This document shows positions 22,527 to 33,732 of a stretch of 64,000 nt of DNA, piece after piece. The position numbers and the translations under genes were made by a program. A model generated the notes under the pieces. It had not been told where the DNA came from. It ran no database searches and was given only the letters and a program-made list of their open reading frames with translations. Position 1 is the stretch's first letter. Each line of letters starts with the position of its first letter. Source of the stretch: Euborellia annulipes (Eukaryota; Arthropoda; Insecta; Dermaptera; Anisolabididae); contig JAKCPI010015907.1 of assembly GCA_023213315.1 (NCBI GenBank), forward strand, positions 1 to 64,000. The letters run 5' to 3'.

Positions 22527-22620
22527 TCTTAGCCCATTAGGCTGTAAACGATACTTAAATGCTAATTTAAACCATGTGGTATCCAAATGATTTAAATAAA
22601 TTCATCGGACTTCCGAACCC
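22527..22620 (-). mobile_element. SINE family F, worn fragment F6
   Basis: Retains GTGGTATCCAAATG and TTTAAATAAATTCATCGGAC; both ends are lost. Confidence 0.45.
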
Positions 22621-22639
22621 ATTTTCCTTGGCTTTTAGA

Positions 22640-23639
22640 TGATCAATATTGACATTTGCCACGATCTCGGCCACAAGGGGAAGGAGATTTATTTTTATGT
22701 GGTGTAAACGATCTTTTTGAAAACAATGAGTTTTTTTTATACAAGTTTATTATATTTTAAATTAATCCTTTGTGATTTCAAACTTGATTGATATTTACTT
22801 TTTCTTCCCCCTCGAGTCGATTATTTCATCAAAAATTAAAAATGAATTTTAAAGAGAAATTAAGAGAGGAATATTTTTAGTATATATTATACTAAAATAT
22901 TTGATGAGAGAGATATCAAAATCAATCTTTCTAATTACTTACATACCTCTCTACATAATCCTATCAAATTTCCTTCTCAAATAATTAGGTGAAAGGTGAT
23001 AAACAATTTGAGGGTGTAAAAAGAGCTTGCTTTTAGAGAGATAAAATCCGGCTGGTTTAATTTGACTGGCACAAATATACACACACATATACGCTTGTGA
23101 CTTTTATAAACAAACTGCTTGTTGTTTACACCATCACAGACGATTATTTTAAAGAAATGTGTAAATTTTTAAGTGCCACCATCTGTTCCCCTCACGATTT
23201 TAGAATGTAATCGCAAAGGAAAGATGATAAAGTAGTTTTTCTTAATTTGAACAAGCAACCACTTAACATAATGCATATATGGAGAGGCTTTATATTTAGA
23301 ACACAATTTAGATTTAAATGTCGTTTCGGTATCAAGAATATAATAAAAAAATTAAGATTTTTTTTTAAGAAAAATATGATTAGTCTACTTAATGTTAATT
23401 TAATTTTTTTAATTTTTTTTTAAAAGATCAAAATTTTTAATGAAATAATATGAATAACAATTTTTTTTTTTCAAATACTTGTAAACTAATATGGCTATAT
23501 TGATTGCATTTTATTTAGTATAGGAAAAAAATCACGATTAGTAAAATATTTTCAAACATAAATTTATGTATTACATTCAAAAAAATTAATTTTTCATAAG
23601 TGAAAACTATAAGTCTACTTGATAGTAGAAGGTAGTGAA
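22640..23639. other. AT-rich spacer
   Basis: No gene or recognised repeat. Confidence 0.45.
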
Positions 23640-24133
23640 AACTACAGTCGAAGCCACAAGTTCGAGAGTGGAGCCTTGAAACTTAGGCAACCAAAACACT
23701 TAGTTAGTCGTCGGAAGTGTCTTAAAAGTACTTTAGTTGCATTAAAAAAAAGATGATTTATTTATTTTAAAAATATTATTTTGATTGACTCAAGGGCGGA
23801 TACAGGGGGTAAAGGGGGTAATTACCCCCCCCCCCCCGAGATTTAAAAAAATACTTTTTTTTACGAAAAAAAAATTTATTTTTAATGTAAAATTTTAATA
23901 ATTAATACTTAAAAATGTGATTTGTATTTATATTCTGCCAAACAAGTACAGAATGCGCCTTTAAATTACCGAAATTAAGAAAAAAATGTGCGCTGTGCGA
24001 CCAGTCACTCCAGATTACCCCCCCCCCCCCCGAGAAACACCTCTGGATCCGCCCTTGGATTGACTAACATTGTAAGTTAAGGCTCGAATCCCAAACACAT
24101 CAGTCACTTGTGACACAGACTGTACCGAATTTT
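23640..24133 (+). repeat. fold-back repeat family N, copy N2, split by B2
   Basis: Left part GTGGAGCCTTGAAACTTAGG to TTATTTTGATTGACT, right part AAGGCTCGAATCCCAAACAC and ACATCAGTCACTTGTG. Together they equal N1. The split is explained exactly by the B2 insertion and its duplicated GATTGACT. Confidence 0.72.
23791..24057 (+). mobile_element. hAT-type MITE, family B, copy B2
   Basis: 267 bp, termini CAAGGGCGGATACA and TGGATCCGCCCTTG, exact 8-bp duplication GATTGACT (23783-23790 and 24058-24065). The interior again holds the family A 3' hairpin homology (GTGCGACCAGTCACTCCAGA). C-runs flank it as in B1. Confidence 0.9.
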
Positions 24134-25338
24134 TTTTCTTTTTATTACAAATGTTTTAGCTTTATGCCCAATGATAATCCTAGATAAGACTTTTAAACAC
24201 AAATTCATTAATGCATACTAGTGAATTTATGTTAATTAAGCTAATAGGATAAAAGAGAAAAGTGGGGATGATGATGGAAGGGGATAGCTCCATGTGATAA
24301 TAGTAGAAAGGCGATTAGTATAGGCAACTTGTTTGTAATTTATATCTAGCTACGTTGTCGACGGTGGAATGTGATTTATGAGCCACCCTGAGTGTCTCTC
24401 GCCCCTCACCAAGGGCGTATAATAATAATTCATGGCGAATCGCCAAACGATTTAGTTTAAAGGGGGGTCTCAAAATTAATACAAATATTTTAAGCAATTG
24501 CATTACAAATATTGAAAATAAAAAAATTCCTCTCTCTCTAGCCCCTATAAAAGTTGACGTCACAAGGGGTTAGAAATTATTGGGGAAACGAGCTCAAATT
24601 TTATTGAATATTTTAAATGAAAAAAATGTAATGTTACCAGCACATAAGCCAGCCATCTTATTTTATATATTGGAAATAAAGTTTTTTTTTTTTTAAAGAT
24701 GGCTTAATAAGAATTTTGTTAATAATTAAAAAAAAAATATATATAATTTGTCAATGCATTTGAAGTATAATTTAAGAAGAATTATTTATTAAAGAAGAAA
24801 ATACGGAATTATTGTAGGCCTATTTATTTGCTAACCTTTATTTTCTCTTTTTTTCTATATAACACTTTTTTGAATGTTTAAAATTTTGATCTTGATTTCA
24901 AAAAGTTTGTTACATCTTGCATTAGTTTTTTTTTTTTTATATTGTGAGCTGAAATTAGAAAATTTGACATCTTAAGGTGTAATTTCACCATACAGCCTGG
25001 TATACCTTTGAAGTCCACGCTATACAAAACCAAGGTGTTTGATATTTTTTTGTCTCATTAGAAAAATTTAGGATTAAAGATTTCTCTAATTTGATTATTT
25101 TTTTTTTGTAAAGAGCGAAGATAACCAGCTATCTATCTTCTTTATAGCTGATTATTATTTCATGTCATTTTATTTTTTTTTTTTTTAGATTCTTTTTTAA
25201 GTTTCTCAAAGATATATAACTACTTTATTTGACAAAGAATTTGGTAAGATTATTTGAAAAAATCCTGAAACGTTATTTATTTAATACATCTTATTTATTT
25301 CTTAATATTCTTATTATCTTTATTAAATATTTTCGCGA
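24134..25338. other. AT-rich spacer
   Basis: No gene. The open stretch at 24315-24563 on the minus strand has no protein-like signature. Confidence 0.4.
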
Positions 25339-25369
25339 CGTTTCGGGAGTAATTCACTCTCTTCTTCAG
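25339..25369 (-). other. hammerhead-like motif
   Basis: On the minus strand CTGAAGAA, then stem GAGAGT / ACTCCC with a GAATT loop, then GAAACGTC. The order matches a hammerhead core with one extra base before helix II. Confidence 0.4.
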
Positions 25370-27083
25370 GACGATTATTGGTTACTTGTCTTCACTACTT
25401 ACAAGTATCACATTGGTTTCTTAATTTGGGTATTTTTTATTTCAAATTAGTTAATATATGTCTAAAGCCGCGTTTTTTAAATTAACTATTGGAAATGAAG
25501 TTTAAAAAAAATATTTCTCAATAAGAATTTTGCTAGTAATTAATTTATGTCAAATGTCTTTTAATTGATTTCTACAAACAACTTCAATGTTTGAAGTTAT
25601 TATTTATTTTAAATGAAATAATATTAATACATCAAATGAAGCAAATATAATTCTATAAATAGTAAATTTATATTTAGCTTGAACATTTAGGTACAAATGG
25701 AAAATAGAAATAATTTAAAATTTATTATTATCATACGAATAATTTATCACTGATTAAAATTGCAACATATTTTAAAATTCAAAATAGACTTGTTGTTAGG
25801 CAAATAATCTCAATTTAGATAGTAAATTAATTTTTTTGAATCTGCTGAATTATTATGAAAATATCGAAATCTCCACTTAGAAAGAGGAAATCCAGCAAGA
25901 TTAGCTTTTCACTTTTGTCCATTATGATCAGCCAAAATGTCACGTATAAATCTAACTCGAGCCCCTATTTAATTATTCCAGGACCAACCCACAAGCTTAG
26001 ATAAGGTCTTGGCTCTTAAATAAATTCGCATAAGAGCTCTTAATTAGTTAATTCGCTAACATTTCCACCAATTTAAAAATAATAATAGCAAATATTAAAT
26101 GATATAATGAACCAGGTACGTAATTAAAAATGAACTCATTAAAGAGATCTTTATTTAAAATACAAAGACGAATTTAATAGACTTTTAAAAAAGTTCTTTA
26201 CTATATTCTTCTTTACTACATTTGACATTATTTATTATATTTAGCCAAATATTTATCTGTATGTTCTAGACATGAAATTTTTTATTTAGGTAGAGAATCT
26301 TGATAGGATAAATACATTTTGATCTCTTTTTTTTTTTTTTTTTTAGAAAATTCGATAAATCGTTATTGTTAAATAAATATTAGTTATAGTTATTGATTAA
26401 TGATTCATAAATGAAAAAGTTGCCAGTTTTGTTTGACTAAATTTGTGGTTTATTACATTAAAAAAAAAATTTTCTAATTAACTATTGATTCTCTTCTGTT
26501 ACAAAGCAACACCAATTTTTTATTTTTTCTGTTATCTTTGTAATTCGATTGACTCCCGAATTAGATAATTGGATAATTTTTTTTTCTTGAAAGGGAATAA
26601 AAAATTTGTTTGTTTATAATCAATATAATCTACTGTATGCTTGTTATTTATTCAATGACCAAAAGAAATTGAAAAAAAAAAAAGTTTATTTTCATTAATT
26701 TATTTTGAAAAGTATTTAATTTATTATTACGCTTTGATTAAAGGTGATGTCATTTAAATTTTTTTTCCATTTCCATTTTATATCTATTTTACTTTTAGGT
26801 TCTCTTTATTTTTATTTTTTTTTTTAAGAGATAAAAGTCATCAATTTTGGAAATATTTAGATGAGAGGATGCTATTTTATGAAGTAATTAAATCATCGTT
26901 CCTTTGAAAAAAATTAGGTTCTATGACATGGAAATGAAAATTTTAAACCCTAAAGCCTTTTTTAACAAATTTAAACAAGTAAGAAATATACTATCAAGTA
27001 AAAATATGTATATTTTTCTAAATATATATGAATTTCTAATCAATCTCGAAATTTCGGAATAATTTTTTCCTCATGCCATCTGT
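25370..27083. other. AT-rich spacer
   Basis: No gene or repeat recognised. A T-run lies at about 26330-26344. Confidence 0.45.
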
Positions 27084-27168
27084 GGAACGTCCCCAGGTTT
27101 CCATCGGTACAATAAAATAATAAAATATATACGTTAAAACTCCTAAATGGCCTCAGTAGCCGAAAAGG
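27084..27168 (+). mobile_element. SINE-like family M, copy M1 (partial)
   Basis: GAACGTCCCCAGGTTTCCAT, then AACTCCTAAATGGCCTCAG and TAGCCGAAAAGG. It matches M2 at 57.2 kb in the opposite orientation and ends in the shared SINE tail. Confidence 0.6.
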
Positions 27169-28717
27169 ATAAGTAAAAAAATATATTTCTTTCAAAAACG
27201 ACCTTTATCATATCTTAAATCCTGGTATAGTACTTTGTTAGGGATAATTTCTTCCTTCTTAGTTTACAAAAATAACAAATTATACTGTAGTATAATATAA
27301 TTATTAATATCAAATACAAATAATTATAGGGTTACGATTCATATCAAATAAAAATAATTTCTAGGTTACGACACACATTAAAAAAAAAAAAAATATTGGG
27401 GCCGAATAACTTAAAGCTAAGGGTCAAAAAATAAATAATGAATCAAAAAAAAATTCAGTTTTTAAATAATGGTTGAAATTTTACACAGAGTTTTTATTTA
27501 ATAACATTTAATTTTACCTTTTGATCATCAACTTGATAACCCCAATTAAAAAATATACTACAGTTATTAGTACCATCCTTTTAATCTGAATAAGCCCAAC
27601 AGAATTAAACGATCCATCCAATAATTGGCAATATATTATTAAAACAAATCACATATAAAATTTAATTATTTTGTATTCTGATTAGTGGAATCTGATGAAT
27701 TGAGGTTCCCTTTTTCATTGAAATACCTGAATAATACAATCGATTCTATAATCATCTAAATGTACCCCCCTCTCTACTCTTTCTCTGAGTTCTACATACA
27801 AAAGCTTCAAAATTTACAATATTCTATTTGAAATCGGAAACAATGGCCCTCTTTTATTCAGTTATTCACAAGCGTCTCTAAATTTTAAAATAAATCAATA
27901 TTAATGTTAACGAATTAGAAATTAGTATACTATTGTTTTACATTTTCAAAATTTTGCCCCAAGCTCAAAAAAATTTTTTTTTATAACAAAACTAATTGAA
28001 ATTAATAATTAATTTGCTTTCGAATCATAAATAAATATTTCAGATAGTACAATAATTTCGGGCAATAAATTCTTTAATTTTTTTTTTTAATAATTAAAGA
28101 AAAACAAAATGAAAATGTGCAAAAGCATCTCCTTTAAACAAGTTTAATTATTTATAATAATAGGTCTTCTAATATATAGATAAAACAGTGAGATGAATGG
28201 AGGAATGGTTTTTAAATACGTAATTATATCTTGGTCAGGGAACAGTGTAGGCTATAATTAAATAAAATTGATATGCCGAAAAATTAAGGATATTTTAGGA
28301 AATGATATAATTAATTTTACATAGTGTTGTTGAAAAAATTTCGCATGAACGAAAAAGTGAATTCTAGTAGAAATATTAACCATTTTTTTTTTTTATTAAT
28401 CAATTTTTAATCACTAAAAAAAAAGTTATTATCAGATTTTAATTAAAAAATAAAAATAATGTTTTCAAAAGCTTATGAAATTATAACTATAAATATATAT
28501 TTCCAATTATTCATTGAAATAATTTTCTGATAGGCAAAATTGATTTATTTTATAATTACTAAAATTATAATCAAACAACTTCAAAGGTAAAAATATAAAT
28601 TTTTCTCTCAGATCATTTTAGTTTATTAATATATAGACCTATATATATTTTTTTTTTTTTTTTTTTTTTTTTGTAAAATAAATATTTAAAGTTTTTTTTT
28701 TTACTTTTTGCTATCTT
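27169..28717. other. AT-rich spacer
   Basis: Only homopolymers noted, including a T-run at 28650-28672. No gene. Confidence 0.45.
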
Positions 28718-28905
28718 GGTTGCCGAGGCCATTTATGGTTTATTGTATTTATTTAAAACAATATTGTATGGAAGGCAGCTATCGCTGGTTCCTCCTTTTC
28801 GGCATTGGAGGCATTTCGGCCCAGTCCCTATTTATTTAATTGGTAGCCAATTCTATTTAAATAAACGGGACGGGATTCGAACTTGGTGGGGGGGCGGTTG
28901 TTTGC
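28718..28905 (-). mobile_element. SINE family J, copy J2
   Basis: On the minus strand B box AGTTCGAATCCCGTCCC, body CCAATTAAATAAATAGGGAC, tail CTCCAATGCCGAAAAGG. A second partial tail (GGTTGCCGAGGCCATTTATG) sits upstream at 28720. Confidence 0.65.
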
Positions 28906-28933
28906 AAGATTCAATTTACAGGAGAGTCGAGAG

Positions 28934-29042
28934 CCATTTGGTATCCAATTGCCTTAAATAAAATCATCAGACTGCCTGGGGTCCGAACCCGCGACGTTTG
29001 GTATACGAGGTTAGCACGCTAACCTCTACATCAAGCCTCGAG
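28934..29042 (-). mobile_element. SINE family F, copy F7 (tail missing)
   Basis: Head with B box GGGTTCGGACCCC and part of the body (TTAAATAAAATCATCAGAC). Its tail is replaced by J2 next door. Confidence 0.72.
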
Positions 29043-29090
29043 GGCCCGGCAAAAGTTAAAATTTTATTCAATAATTTTTGTGAGGATGTT

Positions 29091-29275
29091 TATTTGTTAG
29101 TGGTCGAGAGTCTAAGGAATCCTCACTGATACTGAGGTGGGTTCCCGTTTCCTTCCTTAGGAGGAGGCATTTCAAATAGAGTTGGATAATTTTTTGCCAT
29201 GAGGTGGATTTGAACTGGAGTTGTCTTTAACTCAGAATTAAAAGGTTAACTGCTTTAACTCCTCTCCTAATCTCT
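29091..29275 (-). mobile_element. SINE-like family H, copy H1
   Basis: On the minus strand GTTAAAGCAGTTAACC (A-box-like) and CCAGTTCAAATCCACC (B box), then ATCCAACTCTATTTGAAATG and AACGGGAACCCACCTCAG. H2 at 31.2 kb matches in the same orientation. Confidence 0.62.
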
Positions 29276-29281
29276 TCAAAA

Positions 29282-29832
29282 TCTTATATATAAAAATGAA
29301 ATGGGAAAAATGTATGTATGTATGTAAATATGTATGTATATGTTCTATAGAAATCCACAATTTTCAATGAATCCATTTGAAATTAAGTATACATATAGTA
29401 TATGGCTCTGGGAGTAACGTAGTAATAATTTGAATCTCTTAAATGTTTTGGAAAATTAATTATAATCAAATTTCTTCAATATGGGAACACAAAATCAACA
29501 AGTTGGCTAGAAATTAGAGAGCGTCCTTTATGCTGTGTGAACCAGCTTCCTACCTGACTATGGGCTGGGGGTGGGGGCTACGCAGCACTTGAAAAACGAA
29601 GAGAGGTGACTGACCCTTTAAACAGTCATAAACAGACCCTTTTGTGCTGTTCCCAATAGGGTACCCTCGCCTCGCTTGAATATAAGATCCTTCCTTAACA
29701 TCTTAACACTTGCATTGCAACAAGAAATATCCCAAATTGTGAATAAACTTGCTCGCCGAAGGCGAGCAAGGGGTCCAGGGGCGCAGCCCCCTGGCTAGGC
29801 GGAAAGCCCGCCGAAGGCGGGCTTGCGACTAG
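29282..29832 (+). mobile_element. non-autonomous Helitron
   Basis: 551 bp. The 5' end is TCTTATATATAAAAATG preceded by A, and the 3' end is CTAG (29829-29832) followed by T, the canonical Helitron ends at an AT target. Four bases before CTAG is a 9-bp hairpin AAGCCCGCC-GAA-GGCGGGCTT (29804-29824). Two more GC hairpins precede it (29748-29770, 10-bp stem with the same GAA loop; 29775-29794, CCAGGGG / CCCCTGG). A (GTAT)n stretch lies near the 5' end. No Rep/helicase frame, so it depends on another element. There is no target duplication, as expected. Confidence 0.85.
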
Positions 29833-30440
29833 TTTAATTATAAAATTCTATATTATCTATGTGTGTCAAAATTATCTCCTGATATCTATTGTTTATATTA
29901 CGTTTATAATTTTTAACTGATTAACGTAAAGGGTTATATAAATATTTTCCTCATATTATTATTTTATTTATATTCCATTCACCTGACTTTATCACTGATT
30001 CTAATAATATTTGAAGATTACTCTGAAATCCTTTATATGCGTATTTTCCAAATATCGGATTACACCAGGGACGTTTTTTTAATCATTTAAGAACATAAAT
30101 CTCTCATCCTTTCCTATGATTACACAAACAAAAATTGCATGGTTTATATTATTCCCTACAAGAATTGGAAGAATAGCCGAAAATCCGGATTATTATCAAT
30201 GGTCTAACAATAAATAAAATTGAGAAAAACATTTTTTTTTTTTAGAATAAAGATTAAACAAATATTTTTGTTTGGACCAGATTAAGCTACAAATAATTTT
30301 TTTTTTTATAAATCATTATCACTTAAATATTTTCTATTGTATAATCAAAAATACGCCAGTTGCCTACATATATTACTCGAATCAAATAATAATAATAATA
30401 ATATAATTCGAAGAGAAGTTGATCTATAAGCCAACGAGGA
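29833..30440. other. AT-rich spacer
   Basis: No gene. It carries an (AAT)n run at about 30384-30402. Confidence 0.4.
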
Positions 30441-30476
30441 CTGAAGATGGACAAATAAAATTTTGTCCGAAACGTC
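30441..30476 (+). other. hammerhead-like motif (best copy)
   Basis: CTGAAGAT, then a perfect 7-bp stem GGACAAA / TTTGTCC, then GAAACGTC. The flanking AGGA before CTGA pairs with TCCT starting one base after GTC's neighbour (GTC|TCCT), as helix I would. ACGT is self-complementary, the arrangement expected of dimerising hammerheads. One extra T precedes helix II, which departs from the consensus. Confidence 0.45.
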
Positions 30477-31203
30477 TCCTTTTCGGCATTTGGCATCCAA
30501 AGGCTCTCTTTATTTGCTGCACCTGTACTTATTCTTTTCCATTCCAATAATAATAATAAAAAAAAATATAAAATTAGATTTTATGTTATTACAAATATTA
30601 TATACTCGTATTAAGATATAATTTCACAAGCCATTTTTACTTATATTCGTTTACATTTATTTTCTTCTTTGATTTATTTTTTATTCTCAAACAATGCTTG
30701 ATCTTATCTTCAATTTCCTCCAAACACTTTGCTATTAAAGAGTTAAGCTTTCCTTAGTTTAAAATTTGATCTCAATAGATTAAAATATTAGAAGCATAAC
30801 ACAACTAATCTCCCACTTTCACTCTCTATGTTACATTATAAACTAGAGTTTTGGAAATTTTTTTATTAAACAGGAAACAAGTTGAACCAAGTTTGGAATT
30901 CATACAACCAATAAGCGAGGGTGACTTAGTTGGGTTAATGCAACGGCTCTAGTTTATAACAAGCATTTTCTCATCAAATAGATTAAAATTTCTAAAATAA
31001 TAAAGTTGTAACTTCCTTGAGGGTAAAATGATAAAAAAAAACTTGATTTCAGATTGTAAAAATTTTTTAAATCAATAGTATAAAAATATTTTTGGATAAT
31101 TGTTTCGACAAATTCGCTTAAAATTTTCAAAGTCCCAAATATTTTTTTTTTTTTTATTTCTTAGGCATATGAAGAAGCTTTTGATCAATTCATGTAGGCC
31201 TAT
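30477..31203. other. AT-rich spacer
   Basis: No gene. CTTTTCGGCATTTGG at about 30479 is another SINE-tail-like word. Confidence 0.4.
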
Positions 31204-31410
31204 TTATTTATTTAGTCATTAGTGCCAGACCTGACATGTTATGGTTATTCTCTGATTAGTAACTTTCATGAGAATAATACTGAGATGGGTTCCCGTTTCT
31301 TTCCTCAGGAGGAGGCACCCCAAATAGAGTTGGTTAGTTTTTTGCCATGTAGTGGATTTGAACTTGAGTTGTGTTTATAAGCCTGACTGCTTTATTCCCT
31401 CTGCTTTTAT
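31204..31410 (-). mobile_element. SINE-like family H, copy H2
   Basis: Same layout as H1 (plus-strand words GAGATGGGTTCCCGTTTC and GTGGATTTGAACTTGAG). The head end is more worn. Confidence 0.6.
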
Positions 31411-31596
31411 CTCCTCCTCATAAAGTATATAAATTCGTTTAGGTTTGTTATATGAAAACTCACTAATTAATTTTTTGGTTAATGATCTTCGCAGTTTTTA
31501 AATCTCTAAAAAAATTATCCAATGAGCTTGATTGGGAGTAATGGGGAGTTGTGTACCTTCCAGCAAGCAAATATTTGAATAGAAATGCAGGAGGAA

Positions 31597-32295
31597 TAAA
31601 AAAATCTGGTGTGACTGGCGCACAGCACACAACTTTCTCTTACCTTCGGTAATCGAAAGTTGTGTACTGTGCTTGTCTCACCAGATTTTTTGTGTCGACA
31701 TGTATTTAGTTGCCGACAGTACGGTACATTCGATTTTCAAGATGTAAAATATATAAGTATGGAAAAAATATTTATATTTTGTTACCATAGCAACCATAGG
31801 AGAAATTCCTATCTTTCCTATGAAGAACAAGAGTAAAGTGGTCTTCAGAAGATTTCAATCACAAAATGAGAATATACATTTTATAGAGAATCTAAAAAAT
31901 AATTGATTTTTGAATTTTAAAAAAATCGTTGGAGCAAATTTTGAGAAAATCGAAAAAAAACTGAAAAAGTGCATCAGTAAAGTACTAGTACTTTTTGGCT
32001 GATTTTGTTCAAAAGCTTCGTGTCACGTCCCATGGGGGTGCCTAACTTAAATATAAAATTTCAACTTCCTAGCTCTTTTCGTTCTTGAGATATTTTGTTC
32101 ACAGACACACAGACAGACAGACACACAGACAGACACACAGACAGACAGACCATGTCGCGAAAACCACTTTTTTGGATTCAGGGGACCTCAAAACGTGAAG
32201 ATCCATCAAAATCTCGACATCGAATTTTTGACATGAAACCAATACTTTCTCTCTCTATATATTAACATATATATAGAGGTACGAGAAAGTAAAAA
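31597..32295 (-). mobile_element. family A, copy A5 (full, best preserved)
   Basis: A complete copy in minus orientation. The 3' hairpin (31597-31690) has arms AAAATCTGGTGTGAC / CTCACCAGATTTTT and CACACAACTTTCTCTTACC / CGAAAGTTGTGTACTGTG. The body follows, with an expanded (CAGA)n tract at 32104-32150, and the 5' end ACTTTCTCGTACC with its small hairpin (to about 32295). No coding capacity. Confidence 0.88.
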
Positions 32296-33460
32296 GAGAG
32301 CTAACAAAAAATGCAAATTTTATATATCGACTTTTCTAACCCAAATCGCAATCATCAAGAAGCTCTGCTTAGGATTTTCCTTCTGTCCTGATGTGCGTTC
32401 GACATTAAAATTGTATTTTTTGTTGGCTTAGACTTTATTTCTTCTTAATTAATCATCAGCTTATTCAAATCTTTAATCATTATAAATATGAAATGATATA
32501 TTTGATATTACGATATAAAGTAAACTCTGTTTTTTTTTTCTCATTCACAATCTAGTTTTTTCTTTCCTCTATATTTCTTTTTTTATTATATTTAATTTAA
32601 GACTCTCTTAAAAAAACAACAGACAATTTCAAAAATTAACATAGGACCATTATTTGGGTGTTTTAATGGCAGGCCAGCGATATTCTGTTTACTCTTAGCA
32701 CATTTCGTTTCTCTTTTCCTTCTACTCTAGTCGTTGGTTCATAAATTTGTTTATGTTTACGGATTTATCTTGTTGGAGGAGATATTTTTATTTGGGCGTA
32801 GTTATTTTTTTTATCTAGCTTAGAGGTAGGCGAAAAATAATTTCTTTAGTTTTGTTTATAAATAAATGACTCATATATATCTTGAAAAGAAGCTGAAATC
32901 TATTTTATTTATCATACTAATGCAGATAAATTTAATTTAATAGAAATCAAAATAAATAAAAGTAAGCTTTTTTGAAAAAAATATTCGATATATTATTTTC
33001 AGATTAATAATTTTAACCCATTTCCTTTACCACATTCATTGACCCTAACCCCGGTTTCGTGTAATTTATTGTCATTCTCTTATAGACATCATATTGCCAT
33101 TAACAAATTTATATCTCTGATAAAGACAGCCGGTGTTAAAAAGCTTGTTCAAACGAGCTTACATACGTGGTCATAATAATGGACCAGAATTATTACTTTC
33201 TCTATGTAACCCTGCTCTAAAAAATAATTTAAAAAATTTAATAATAAAAAAAAACGAAAAATATAATAAAGATCTTTAGGTGAAATAATTTATAAGGGAA
33301 AAATAAATTTTAAATTTGTATTGTAAAGGCTACTTATTAAAGGTGCTCTATATTATTAATAGATAAACGGTGTCGTGTCGAATTCTATTTAGGCTGGCTG
33401 ACAAAAAGACAATGATGATGGAGGGGGAACAGCCTCCCTCCAGCCTTTCTTTATTACGAC
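32296..33460. other. AT-rich spacer
   Basis: No gene or recognised repeat. Confidence 0.45.
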
Positions 33461-33732
33461 CAGGGGTGTTCGATTATGGAAAAAAATAATCGATTATTCC
33501 GATTAATCGATTATTGGGTCCAGATAGACGAAAAAATAATCGATTATTTGTACCATATTTGTATACTATCAACCAATAGACTAAAAAAATCGATTATACC
33601 TTTTTTTCTCTAGCAAAATTCCCATTTTCCCTCCCGTGAAAATAATTTGACTTTTTTTTTGTATACGAATCTCATCCCATCTTTTCACAATAATCGATTA
33701 TGAAAAATTATCGAAATAATCGATTAATCGAT
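33461..33732 (-). mobile_element. hAT-type MITE, family K, copy K2 (one end lost)
   Basis: Starts CAGGGGTGTTCGATTATGG, equal to the right end of K1 in reverse, with the same CGATTAATCGATTATT subterminal repeats. The far end breaks off after CGATTAATCGATTT, without a terminus or duplication. Confidence 0.75.
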
